Below are positions 1 through 12,100 of a stretch of DNA of 64,000 nt, one piece after another. This DNA is from Amorphophallus konjac (lineage: Eukaryota; Streptophyta; Magnoliopsida; Alismatales; Araceae): assembly GCA_022559845.1 (NCBI GenBank), contig CM040128.1, positions 267,412,698 to 267,476,697 of the forward strand. The letters run 5' to 3'. Both the position numbers and the translations under genes were made by a program. The first letter of the stretch is position 1. Each line of letters opens with the position of its first letter. The notes under the pieces were generated by a model that made no database searches, had not been told where the DNA came from, and worked only from the letters and a program-made list of their open reading frames with translations.

Positions 1-29
1 CTGATGGTTTGGTGCCGGCATGATGGCAG

Positions 30-164
30 AGGAGGAAAACTTTGTTGAAGGATTACGAACGGAGCCGCAAGTCTTCGATGTTCGTTGATAATCGTATTGG
101 GGAAAATGATGATGAGTTGGCTGAATTTGATAAGGGCATCTTGCGTCTCCAGAGAGAGCGTCAG
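30..164 (+). CDS. NOP14: NOP14 exon a (first in window)
   Basis: This exon encodes about 45 residues beginning RRKTLLKDYERS and ending LRLQRERQ. An in-frame TGA at 21-23 and an AG at 28-29 put the acceptor at 29/30, although the pyrimidine tract is weak. The donor is CAG|GTAACT at 164/165. It opens in mid-protein, so the true start codon lies upstream of the window. Confidence 0.85.
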
Positions 165-3100
165 GTAACTTCAAATTTTCTTTTTTGTTTGTTGTGTTTG
201 ATGCTGGTCATTCACAATATTGTTGAGTTTTATTCAGTTCCAGATATTCAGAAAGTTCATCTCAAGTAAGCTTCTCTCTAAACCTTGATCTGGACTATTA
301 CTATTGTGGACGTGTCATACTTCCTTATCTTATCATTGAAGCTATCATACAACTTTGAGAACATGGTGGAAAGTAAGATCTTTGTGCACCACATATCTTC
401 CAAGAAGTTTATTTATCATCCATTGCCTAGCTGTTGTGTTATTGACAGAACGAAGAATTCTTTGTTCTTTAGAATAATCTCCCATTCAGATGAGAGATTC
501 GACGGAATGGGTGGTGAGAGACTTTTTCCCCCACATTTTATGAAGTGTTTATAATTAATAATCTTTTCCCAAAGAGCTTAATCCTTGTCCCCAATTTGCA
601 TTTGCCACTTGAGTCAGCCATCCCATCTTCATCTTTGATCACACAAGCCTTCTTCTAGTCAACTGTGCCAACCTTCCACTTGCCATTGGATGGTTTGTTC
701 ACTGCATAAACCACCGAAAGGGGCTCTAATTAACAGGTTAAGCTGGCAGTTAGGCGAGATAGGTGATTTAGGAGAAGAATCGGAAGTAGATTGCTCTGAT
801 GGAAAGTAAAATCCATCAAGAAGGCATTGGTGGCATTTTTGGCATGGTGTATGTGTCTATGCTCCCATGTGTTAACCTGGGGAACCATCGATGGCCGAAG
901 GAGGAGGATGGTACTAGAGGGTGGCTGGGCAAGATATTGCGCAATGGTATTTTCTTGGTTGGGAAGATCCAGTCCCTTAGATGCTTAGAAAAGGGGCATC
1001 ATGCAAGGACCTACAGAAAGACAGGGAGATGTTAGAGTTATGGCTTTCCAAAAGACTGCTTTAGAAAGTATTGGAAATGGAAGTCTGTTCAGACTTCAGA
1101 GTGGCACTCAGTTTTCCCAGTGTGAAGAGAGCTGAGCAAAAATGGAGAAGAATGATAGAAAGGGATTGAAACCAGTTGACATCTAGTAATCAAAACTTCT
1201 CATGGAGCTGCTTAGTTGGTACTGCAATGGTGACCAGTTGAATGAGTAAATAATCATGATAGTTTTAATGGAGAAGCTGTCAGACATCTCATTTGGTCGG
1301 TTATGTTGGTATGTGTCTTGGAGTGGGATAATGATCTCTTTAAGTTTCCTCATGGGTAAATTAAAGAATCTTCCTTGAAATTCAGAGGATGAGGCCTATA
1401 GAAAAAAGGTGTGAAATGCTATCCTTGGAGTATGAAGTTAAATTGTGAAGCTAGAGGATGGGAGTTTGTGGTTTGTGCTGGTTTGTCCTCAGGGAATTCT
1501 GCTATACTTGTGGCAAATTGAGGCTCCTAGACTTAATATATTAGTGGTACCACCCACTTTCAAAAAAAAAAAAAAATTGAGGCTCCTGGACAGGTAGTTG
1601 AAGGATTCGGTTTATTGCATGGTGTTGATGAAAATACACTTAACTGGGAATCCTTGTCAGGTCAAGGGTCCTGGCTTAATTGGAGGGCCTATAGATGTTC
1701 CAAAGTGATTGAAAATAGGATGGGGTAGTTTTTGTTGCGGGATCAATCTAGTATAGTGGAAATTGGTGATTGTCCAAGTTTGGAAGTAAGGTCCTTTTTG
1801 GAGTGGTCTTTGGAGGATGTTACTTCCACATATTGTTGACATAGAAAATTGAAGGATGGTGCAGAGGGTGCCAAGAGGAAGATGATGATGAGACGAGGGT
1901 TGAATCTGCACAGTGACTTACATGCCTCACAGGAAGCAGATTGACATTGACACAACTTAGGGGATGGAAGAAACATTAGAAGTGTGCCTTTTCATTATTG
2001 AGGGAGGTGAGGGTAGCTCAAACATTTTAGCCAGAACTGGGATCTTTGTTCATGAGATAGCTGATGTCAGGAGGAAGAATGCAATTTTGAAAATTGTGCA
2101 TGATGACAGATAGAGGACACCACTTAAATAAAAATTTCCTGGAGCCTCCAAGAGACCGCCCACAAAGGGTGCTGCCATCTTGACCCCCACAAGGTCGATC
2201 TGCGGCGGTGCGATGACGGACATTGAAGAAATAATGTTTATTATGGTTCTAAACTTTCAAATGTATGTGTTAAATTGTTAATTGTGTTTAATCATATATG
2301 ATTTTGCATTATCTTATTTTTCCTATTTTTCCTATTTTTTCCTATTTTTTAATTTTTTATAATTTGTAAACTCATATAAAAATGTATAATTATATAGTTA
2401 TATAAGGGGGAGAACAGGGAGAACCGGTACTGTACCGGCTGGTACCGGTACCGATACTGCACCTGCCCGGTACCAAAACTGGTACTGGGTTTGAATATCT
2501 TGGATTTGCCTCCATACCTCTTGTGCCAGGGAGCAAGGCAAAAAAATATGATTTACACTCCTTCTCTGAGCCACACAAACAGCAGCGAGTGTCAATATTT
2601 GCCAGAAATTGAGCCAGGCGATCACACATAGGGAGGCTACCATGTGAAATCCTCTAGACAAGGATCTTAAATTTCAGAGGGGAGGGCGGGTTCCAGATGA
2701 AGGGAGCAAGAGGATATCAGCATGCACCATCAGCTAGGAAGCCATAAGCTGATTTCACCGAAAATTTGCCCTTTAAGTCCCATATTCAATGCCAGCCATC
2801 CTTCCTACTAGCATCAGGGCAGTAGTCTTGGAGGAGGGACAGCAAATCCTCCACTTCCCCAACCTCTTCATCCTGCGGGGGCCTTCTAAAACACACGGAC
2901 CATCTTCCCTCTCGGGAGCTAGGGTCAAATGCTTGAGGGATAACAATTGATGGGTTGACAGCCAGGGCAAACAGCTTGGTGAACTTAGCAGCCAAAGTGC
3001 TGTCCTCGCACCGTATGTCCTTTCAAAGGCACTTGAGGTTCTCGCCTAGGCAATGAGGTGAGGTGCATAACTCAGCTCGCTTCGGCCCAGTTTGCCTAGG

Positions 3101-6100
3101 TGAGCTGGTTGTGGCTGTGGGTGCCTTTGGGCCAAGCCCATTTGGGCTGCCCAGCACATTGTTATAACAATCTGCGATGCAAGGCAGGGTCTGTAAATTT
3201 GATAGCTTGTTAATTTATTTCTCACATCTAAATGGATGAATTTACTAATCTAATTGATTTTATATATGTTTGTTGACATATTTAAAGATATATATTATGC
3301 ATCTGTTTTATTTAATATATTTAAAAAATGTCACCTCAAATGCATAGGCCATTGCCTAGGCGATCGAGGCTAAGGCAACCCCTTGTTCGCCTCGGGGACC
3401 TCTTGCCTTTGACTACATAGGGTGCAGCAAGATGTATCAAAGATGACTCAGGAATTCTTGACAACTACTGTAGGTTGTGATGGGATTAATGACTCCCTTA
3501 TTGCCCTTATGCCTAAGAAGCAGTCTGTGGAGGAAGTGGTCATAAGCCTATCCAAAATCCTCAATAATGGATTTAGTGTTGTTTTAGATCATGTAATTGA
3601 AATGGATTAGTCAGCTTTTATCAAGCGATGAAGGTTGCAGGAAGGCTCTTCTTGGTTGCACGAGTTAAAAGAGGAAGGTTATTGTCTGCTGATTAGATTT
3701 TGGTAAAGCCTATGATAGGGTTGCATAGAGTCCTATGTGGAAGGTTATGAATCTTCAAGCATAAGGAAATATGTGACCACAGCTGTGCAGCATACTTCTC
3801 TATCCTAATAAGTGGAAAACTGAAGCTTTTCTCAAAGCCTCAAAGGTCTAAGACAAGGGGATCTATTATCCCTTGTCTCTTCCTTTTATTGGCTATTGTG
3901 CCTGGTATTATTGGCTATTGTGCCTGGTAGTCTTCGTAGAGCACCTGAAGCTGACAGATTGCTTAGAGTTATATGGACAGGCAGTAATGTAGAGCAGGTA
4001 TCTCGCCCTAATAGCTTACAACACATTATTATTGCTGAAAGGTGTCTTAACAGAATCTGGTAATATCTGCTAGGTGTTGAATTCTTGAAGATTTTTTGGA
4101 TGATTTCTGGGCTAAGGGTTTTTTCTCCAAGAGCCTAATTGGAATATCTGCAAAGTAAAGAGGTTAAGAAGGGTGCAGAAGCTTGCAATGTCAAGGGGGT
4201 GATCTACTTATTACCCATTTGGGTCTTCCACTGCATTGTAGAAGGCTGAAATTGTTAGTCTTTGTTTCGTTGTTCAGATATTCAGAGAAGGCTATCCTTG
4301 TGAGAGGCAAGTAATTTATCCTTTGAAGGATGGCTAATTCTATCAAATGCAATGTTATTCTCTTTGCCTTTTTTTTTCTTCTCAGTCTTCTTAATTCTAA
4401 GTGGTGTTCTATAGGAGATTGAAGGCCTAAGGATGTTGATGTTCCTTTGGGGTGGTAATGGTAATAATGGCTCCAAGGCTATTCCATTAGCAATTTGGAA
4501 TCTGGTTTGTTTTTTTTCTTAAGAAAAAGATTGGAATATGGTTTGTAGTTTGTTACAATAAGGTAGACGGCTGGCTGGGGATTAATCTATTCAGCATGGG
4601 CAAGTGGTTACAGCAACTAATGGAGGAAGTGTGGGGCTATGAAGGGAATTATCGGTATAAGGTCTTATCTCAGGCTGCAACAGTTTATTGCTTAACAGAT
4701 GGTCTGGATTCCCACATGTTTGGGGAGTTGCAGCAAGACAACATAGCCAAGGGTTTGAAAGATCAGATTGGAGATGGCGCAGACGTACATTTTCTTTGTG
4801 CAAGATGGCTAGGTGGAGAATTAAGCCACTTAAGATGATATTGCCTTATGGTGTCTAAATGCTATGAGATCAAGAGAGATGTAGTGGACTGGAGACTCTG
4901 GATTCCTATTTCCGCGAGAAATGTGAAGTATACAGAAACTGAGCTTTTGCCTTTTTTCTTCCCTTGTTTCAGTTGCTAGCAAAGCTCAAGTTGTATCTGA
5001 ATGATAATGATACGATGGCCTTGATCAAAGGCAAAATAAGTTCTCACTAAAATCTTTATATAACATGATCAAGTCAAGGCTTACGCCTTATGGGGCTTAC
5101 AAAAACGCCTTACAACTGCCTAAAGACCTTTTAAACTATGCTATGAAGTGGAGCACATTGGCCTCCCCCCCCCCCCCCCCCCCAAACCAAAGAAAAAAAG
5201 AAGAAAAAGCTGGTGGGAACATCCCACCCACTTCTCAAAAAAATATGCCTGGATGTTTCCCATGCCAGAAAAGACTCCTGTCTCACTTTTGCTATCAACT
5301 ACTTTTGTTGTAACAAGACTGAGAGGAAACATGCATCCACAACAGAAAGCATGATCCTCTTAGAAATAAATCCTTTTTCTTGACATACTTGTCTGTAGTC
5401 AAAGAAGCAAAAGTAATTTTTGATACCTACACATTCTCTGATAATGGAATTTTTCTTTTCACAACTACCATGATTTACTGTGGTTTGTTTTCGTCTACTT
5501 TCTTGTGGACATTTTTTTTCTGTTGCTTTAAGGTTCCTGGATGTATTCTTTTCAGCATTGAGAACGCATCCCCCTCATCTAGAATATTTGTTAATTCTTT
5601 TGCTATAAAGCATTACATTCTGATGCTAGAACTTTTAACATGCATGTGGTGGAGTTCTAATATCCATTTCTTGTTTCTAATTTAGTTAAAATTGAAGAAG
5701 GAGAATAAGTATAACTTGTCTGATGGAGAAGAAGACGACTCTGGACTTCAACAAGCAGAACTACTTTCACATATAGATGATTTTCAAGATGAAGTGCCCT
5801 TGGATGACGATGATGAGGCTGATCAGGCTCAGAGTATGTTAATCTTTGTTTTGTTGTTGAAGATGTTGATGGATTTGTTCATTTTGGCTTACTTTTTAAA
5901 TGCTATTTTAATTAATTGGGGCCACTTTGATAAGGGCCACTTTGTTTCCGGGGTGGGGTGGCTTATTCGACCCCCACCGCCCGAATAAGCCACTCCACCT
6001 CGGTTAGGGGGTCATGTGTGTGAGGGAAAACTGTGGGGCCCACAGTTTTCTCTCACATCGGTTTACTATTCCCCTTATCCTAACCCGAAAACAAAGAGGG

Positions 6101-9100
6101 CCTAATGGAATAAGGTGGGTTAGGATGAGTTATTCAAGTTTGGGAGCCAAAATACATCACTCGGGGTCGGATATGGTTAAGAGCCAGAATACATCACTCG
6201 GGGTCGGATATGGTTAAGACCCTTAACTCGGGGTTAACTCATTCCACCTCTCTCACAGGAATACCCTACCCGACCCCGGGTAGGATAGGTACCAAGCTAA
6301 AAATATGAAAACCCAGGAATAGCCCACCCCGGGCCCACCTGGGTTAGCTTATCCTAACCTATTATCCAAGTGGCCCTTGATGAATTTTTTGAATCTTCTC
6401 ACTTCCACTGACCATGAAAAGGAAAAAAATGCATTGGATCAGGGTGAATATTTTCTATTATTCCAGATGATGCAGACTGGGCTGGGGACAGAATTGGATG
6501 ACCCAGCTGCGATGTGTTGGTCATAATCTTTTATTTATAAAATATTATTCTTAGCAACAACAGCACTTTGTTATGAGGATCACTTGGGACATTTATTGTC
6601 TATTTCTGATTTAAAATCTATTTCTGATTGGGTCAAATTCGGATATTCCATTTTTGTACTTGGGTCGGGTTTGAAACCACTATTTATGGCCCACATCCCA
6701 GAATGCCAATTCAATCAGTGGTTTGCATTAATAAGTTATGTTTACTCAATGCCCAATATTTGAATTGGTTCTCTTCCAGCAGAACATTTCTTTGGTTGCG
6801 TTTCTGTGAAATGTGTTTGAATGAGGTTCTGAATGATTTCCATTATATGCTCTTAAGCAGGATTTCCTAGCTGTTTGCTTGAATGGTGGCATAGTCACCC
6901 AAGTCACAGGAAGGGGGATAAAAGGACATTGAAAACCTTGAGTTTGGTTTCTATTCATGCCATTTGTGTTTCTTTGCAGAGGATTTCGCAGCCTCTAGAC
7001 ATCTAACTTTTCAAAGCATGCAAAACCAGTTGGAACGAAACTTGCAAGAAGAAGAAAATGTAAGATGCTTTACATGAACCTAATTACTTTAGAGACATTG
7101 TGGTTTCTTTGTCCATTACTTCGATGAAGATGTTTTTTCAGTTAATTATCATGCTTTGGTTTTCTTCTCTGATCCAGCATCCTTCCTGTGATCTATTTGG
7201 TTCATTCATTTTGACCTTGTGCGATTAGTGGATTTCTTAGGAATACCGACCTACTTACTTTTTATTTTCTATCCTACTCACTCTCCTCCACAACAACACG
7301 TCCACCAAGGATGGCAGTACCGGTTTCGGTATCCGTTTCTTCCAGGATCGAAACCGAAACGTATCGGTTTTGGTTTCGGTCGAAACTGTTCAAAACATTC
7401 AAAAAGGCAAAAATTACAGTGAACAGGTCCGGTTTCGGTCCACTTTCGGTCTGTTTCGGTCTGAAACCGGACGGTTTCGGTCCGGTTTCGGTCCGAAACC
7501 ATTAAATTTTTTTTTTGAAGTTTCGGACTTGTTACAGTGAGCAGGTCCGAAACGGTTTTGGTATGGGCGGAAACCGATACGTTTCGGTCGAAACGTATCG
7601 GTTTCGGCCGATACTGTCATCTATGACCCCCACCGCCGCCAGTGGATTGTACCACAGATTTTATAGCATAAACAGAGGCAATACGATCCAAAGCGAGAGG
7701 AGAGGTTTCTCTACCTCAAAAAAATAACTACATGAGATTGGGCGTTTTCAGATCCTTATCTCTAGCCTTTTTTGGAGACAGAAGCTCTGGGTGTCCAGGT
7801 TCCAAGGTCGCGGGGCCATGGTCCGTCGCCTTTCGTCGGAGCTCGCCTTGCGGGACGGGCTGTGGGCCGGTCTCCCACTTGCTTCAACTGTGGCCGTAGA
7901 GGCCACACTCGGTGGTTCTATAGAGGGAAGGGGCTGGGCCTTGCATAAGCGAATGGCATGATTGGGGGGGCTCTGTTCTTTCGTGGATGTGGTGAGGAGC
8001 AACCCACCGACGAAGGGGTCGGTGAGCAAGCGTTGGCATGATGCAGGTGAGCTCTCGGCGGAGCTCCTGCAAGGCAGGATCTGGTGGCTGCGGAGGTGTC
8101 GTCTCCTTGTTGGAAGGGTCGGTGGAGGCTGAGGAACTCCAGAGGTGGTTGGTAGAGGTTTTGGGGGGCTGTTGGGATGTCGCTAGGGTGACTTGGTCCA
8201 CCTTCCTGATGGTGGGGGAGGACTCTATGACGAGGATGGTTGCAGCGAGGTGCCTAGTGGTCGGTGGAGCTCTCTTTCGCCTTCAATGGTGGTTAGAGAA
8301 TAGGGGCACCCTTCCCCAACCCGATGGGGAGGAGGTTTCGTGTTGTCTTTGTGGGTGTCTCGTTATATCTCTGTGATGACGATGGCCTCTCGTTCTTGGC
8401 ACGGGGGTTCGGGCGACTGGAGATCGATAGCCTGGGTTTCACACCATTGAGCTCCTGCACGAGGGTGGTCACCACGGTCCAGGTGGCCAATCCGTCGGCG
8501 ATACCGGCGGTCCTCTCTGTCATCCTTGTTGGTGTTCTAGTTGTTGTCAGGGTGTGGGTGCAGGAGAAGGTGAAGAGCGTGCCGACATCTCAGTGAGGGT
8601 TTTAGGGAGGGCGGCGAGAGGTTGAAGACGTAAAAAATTGGGCGAGTTTGGTGGTCGATTCAAATTTGTACCGACCGCACTGTATCTCCCAGCTGGGTTT
8701 GTCGGGTGCGGTTCGGGCCGACCAACCGATCGAACCTGCCCCTGGTGTCAATTTTGGCTGTGCTTTGGCGGGGCTGGGTTCCGAGTCGGGCAAGCATTCC
8801 CGGGACTTACCCACAAGTCCGATGGTTATCGGTTTGCCTCAACCATAGCTGTCAAGGCGGGCGCCTACGCGCCCAGGCGCTCTTGAAAGGGCTAGGCGCT
8901 GCAGCGCCTTGTTGACAATGGAAAAGGCGAGCTGGGCGGTCGCCTAGGCGGGCCAACCGTGACCCGTCCGAACCGGATCCGACCTGGTTATGTACATTTA
9001 ACTCTTTCTTTTTTATAATTTTCTTGATGTTATTATATTCTTGTGTAATTTTTCTGAATTTTTTACATTTACTTTTGAATCTTTTGCATTTACTTCTGAA

Positions 9101-12100
9101 TTTTTTGATACAATTTAGTTTTCTATAATTGTCACATAATTTAATTACAACACTTTCTTCATGTTATTTATTTTTTTGTATTTTTCACATTTTTATTCTT
9201 GATTTATATATTGGAGGATATATATTTTAGATTTTTTAATTAGTGGCCGAAGTGTCGCCTAGGCGACGCATAAGCAGCCGTCTTGTCGCCTAAGCGCTTA
9301 GGGACCCCGTGAACGCCTTGGGTCGCCTTGTCGCCTTGACAACTATGGCCTCAACCCACTATGGACCATCCTCCTCGCCCGATTTCGCCCGAAGCTTTAC
9401 GACCACAGCTGCAGCACAGTCCGCTGGTGGTGGGGTGTCCTCCGGTGATCGCCTCCCCCACGATGGCGGTCGGTCATCCTCTTCGGCGGTGGTAGATGTG
9501 TTCTCCTGTCTAGCCCAGGCAAGAGGGAGGGGGAAGGGAAGCATTTGGTTGTGGAGGGCATGCCGACAGCGGTTGAGGATGCCCGGGAGGGCGACAAGCC
9601 TCAATTGCGGCGGATGTCATCTCTGCTCCTGCAGGAACCTCTGGTAGGGGATTTCCCAGCCGTTATGTCATCTCTAGAGGTCCAACCGGGGGCTCCGCTG
9701 CTTTGCCAGCCAACAAATGGTAGCGGAAGCCTAGCTCGACCTTTGCCTTGGTCTCGGGGGACCTCTCTAGGAGTCTGATGATTAGGCGGCAGAGGAGGAG
9801 GTGGTTTTTGACAAAGAGGAAGCTCTTCCGGCTTTATTGGGGGGCTTGTGGCTTTGATCACCGCATGAGAGGAGCAGAAGAGGAGGTGCTGTCTAAGTAG
9901 GAAGTGAGGGAGATGGTGGGGGTTGTTCAAAAAACAGAGGAGCAGGTGAGGGAGATGGTTGAGAAAGTAGGTATCTCCTTCGAAATTGGGGCTGACAAAG
10001 ATGTGAAAGTTCACTAAAATCAGTAAGAGGTGGTGTGCTAGTATTTTGCAGGAGGAGAGGGCTCAGTAGAGGGGGGTGTGGGAGGAGGAAGGCGAAGGGG
10101 AGGAGTAGAGTACCACTATGCCTTCGCCTTCATGAGGATTGTCTCATGGAACGTGAGGGGGTTAGGGGGTTGGAGAAGAAGAGGGCGGTGAAGGAGCTGA
10201 TCAGGAGATGCAAGATTGACATCCTTTGTATTCAAGAGATGAAGTGTGAAGGGGATGTGGAATCTCTCTTGAGAGAGCTTGGGGGTGCTAGACTTTCTAG
10301 GGGTGTTGTGTTCCCGGTAGAGGGTAGTTTAGGGGGAAATCATGATCCTCTGGAATCCCTTTGAGGTTAATGAGGTGGCGGTGGATAGACATGTGATCAG
10401 GTGGGCCATCTTCCTTCACTTCATGTCTGTGAGAGATGGTTTCTCGTGGGACTTCACCGAGTTGTATGGGCCATAATATAGGGAGCAAAAGTGGCTCTTA
10501 TGAGAGGAGATGATCAGCCTCCACTATTCTTTAGGCAGATCGTGGTGTGTTGGTGGGGATTTCAATGCGGTGGCTGTCCCTTGTGAGAGGTCGGGAGATG
10601 GCGTTCATGCAGGGGACATGAAGGACTTTACTGCTTTTATTGAAGAGGTAGCTTTGGTGGACATCGGTATGGCTCATGGTCTTCTCACTTGGTCCAACAT
10701 GCGAGTGAGGCTTCTTGCTCGAGGTTGGACAAATTCTTGGTTTCTGTTAATTGGGAGGATCACTATCCTTATGTGCAGGCACTTTCTTTGGCCAGAGATG
10801 TGTCGGATCATAAGCCTAGCCTTTTGAAGACTAGTCGTATACAGGACAGGAGGCTCCCTTTAGGCTTGGGAAGTTTTGGCTCAAGGAGGACTTCATGGAC
10901 ACAGTCAGGAGACCTTGGTCTGCTCAGGTTTCTGGTAGATTTGCTATGGCTACTCTAGTTTTGAAACTGAGTCATACTACTCAGGTTCTCAAGACATGGG
11001 AGGCTGACAAAACTCTCCCAGGGAGGGCTACCATGGACAAAATTCTTCAACAGATTGAGGGTCTTGATAACTTGGAGGAAGTAGGACTTAACGGATGCAG
11101 AGGACAGGAGCCTCAGGGACTCTTTGAGGTGTTAGTTTGATGAGATCCTCTTCAAGGAGAAAATCTATTGGAGACAGAGATTAAGGGACAGATGGATCAA
11201 AGAGGGAGATAAGAATACTGCTTACTTCTAGCGCATCATCTCAGGGAGGAGGAGAGCGAATACCATTACTTATATCAGGGTGGGTGAGGTCTTCTTTTCC
11301 TCAGATCAGCAGATCAGGGGATTGGCGAGGGATTACTATTCCAGGCTATTTTCTGAGGAGGATTAGTTTGGACCGATGATTGCAGACGACTACTTCCCTA
11401 ACTTTCTCCAGAGAGAGATGACATCTCTCAAAGCTTTATAGAGGGGGTTCGCCGGGTTGTCTTCTCTCTTGTAGGGGGGATAGAGCTCCAGGTCCAGATG
11501 GTTTTCTTTTGGCCTTCTTCCAACAGTGTTGGGATGTCATCAAATTTGATCTTATGACAATATTTGGGGAGTTTCAAGAGGGGAAGGCTCATTTGGGAGA
11601 TATTAACAGAACCCTCCTTATTCTCATCCCCAAAAAACAAGGAGCACAAGAATTTCGTGACTTCAAGCTCGTTAGTTTGTTGAATGGCATTTATAAGATC
11701 ATCACCAAGCTACTGGCAGGGAGACTGGAGAGAGTTATGGAGAGGGTGGTGAGTTGCTTTCAGGGAGCCTTCATCAGGAGGAGACATTTTCAAGATAATT
11801 TCTTGGTGGCTCATTAATATTTGTTTGCTATGAAGATCCAAAGGAAGAAAGATGTGGTTCTGAAGCTAGATTTTGAGAAGGTTTATGATAGGGTCAATTG
11901 GTTTTGTTTGTTTGATGTGTTGGAGAAGATGGGTTTTGAGGAGAGATAGATTGGTTGGATTCGGGATTGCATTTTTTCTTCTTCTTTTGCGGTTCTAGTC
12001 AACGGAAAGTCGATTTCATTCTTTCATAGTGGCAGGGGGCTCCGGCAAGGAGATCTTATGTCTCCTCTCTTGTTTGTGCTCGTGGCTCATGTTCTTACCA

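Noticed and set aside
6466..6500. Possible extra NOP14 exon after a TTCCAG acceptor
   Set aside because: With the phase left by exon b it runs into a TGA after about ten codons. Joining 5833 directly to 6980 keeps the frame.
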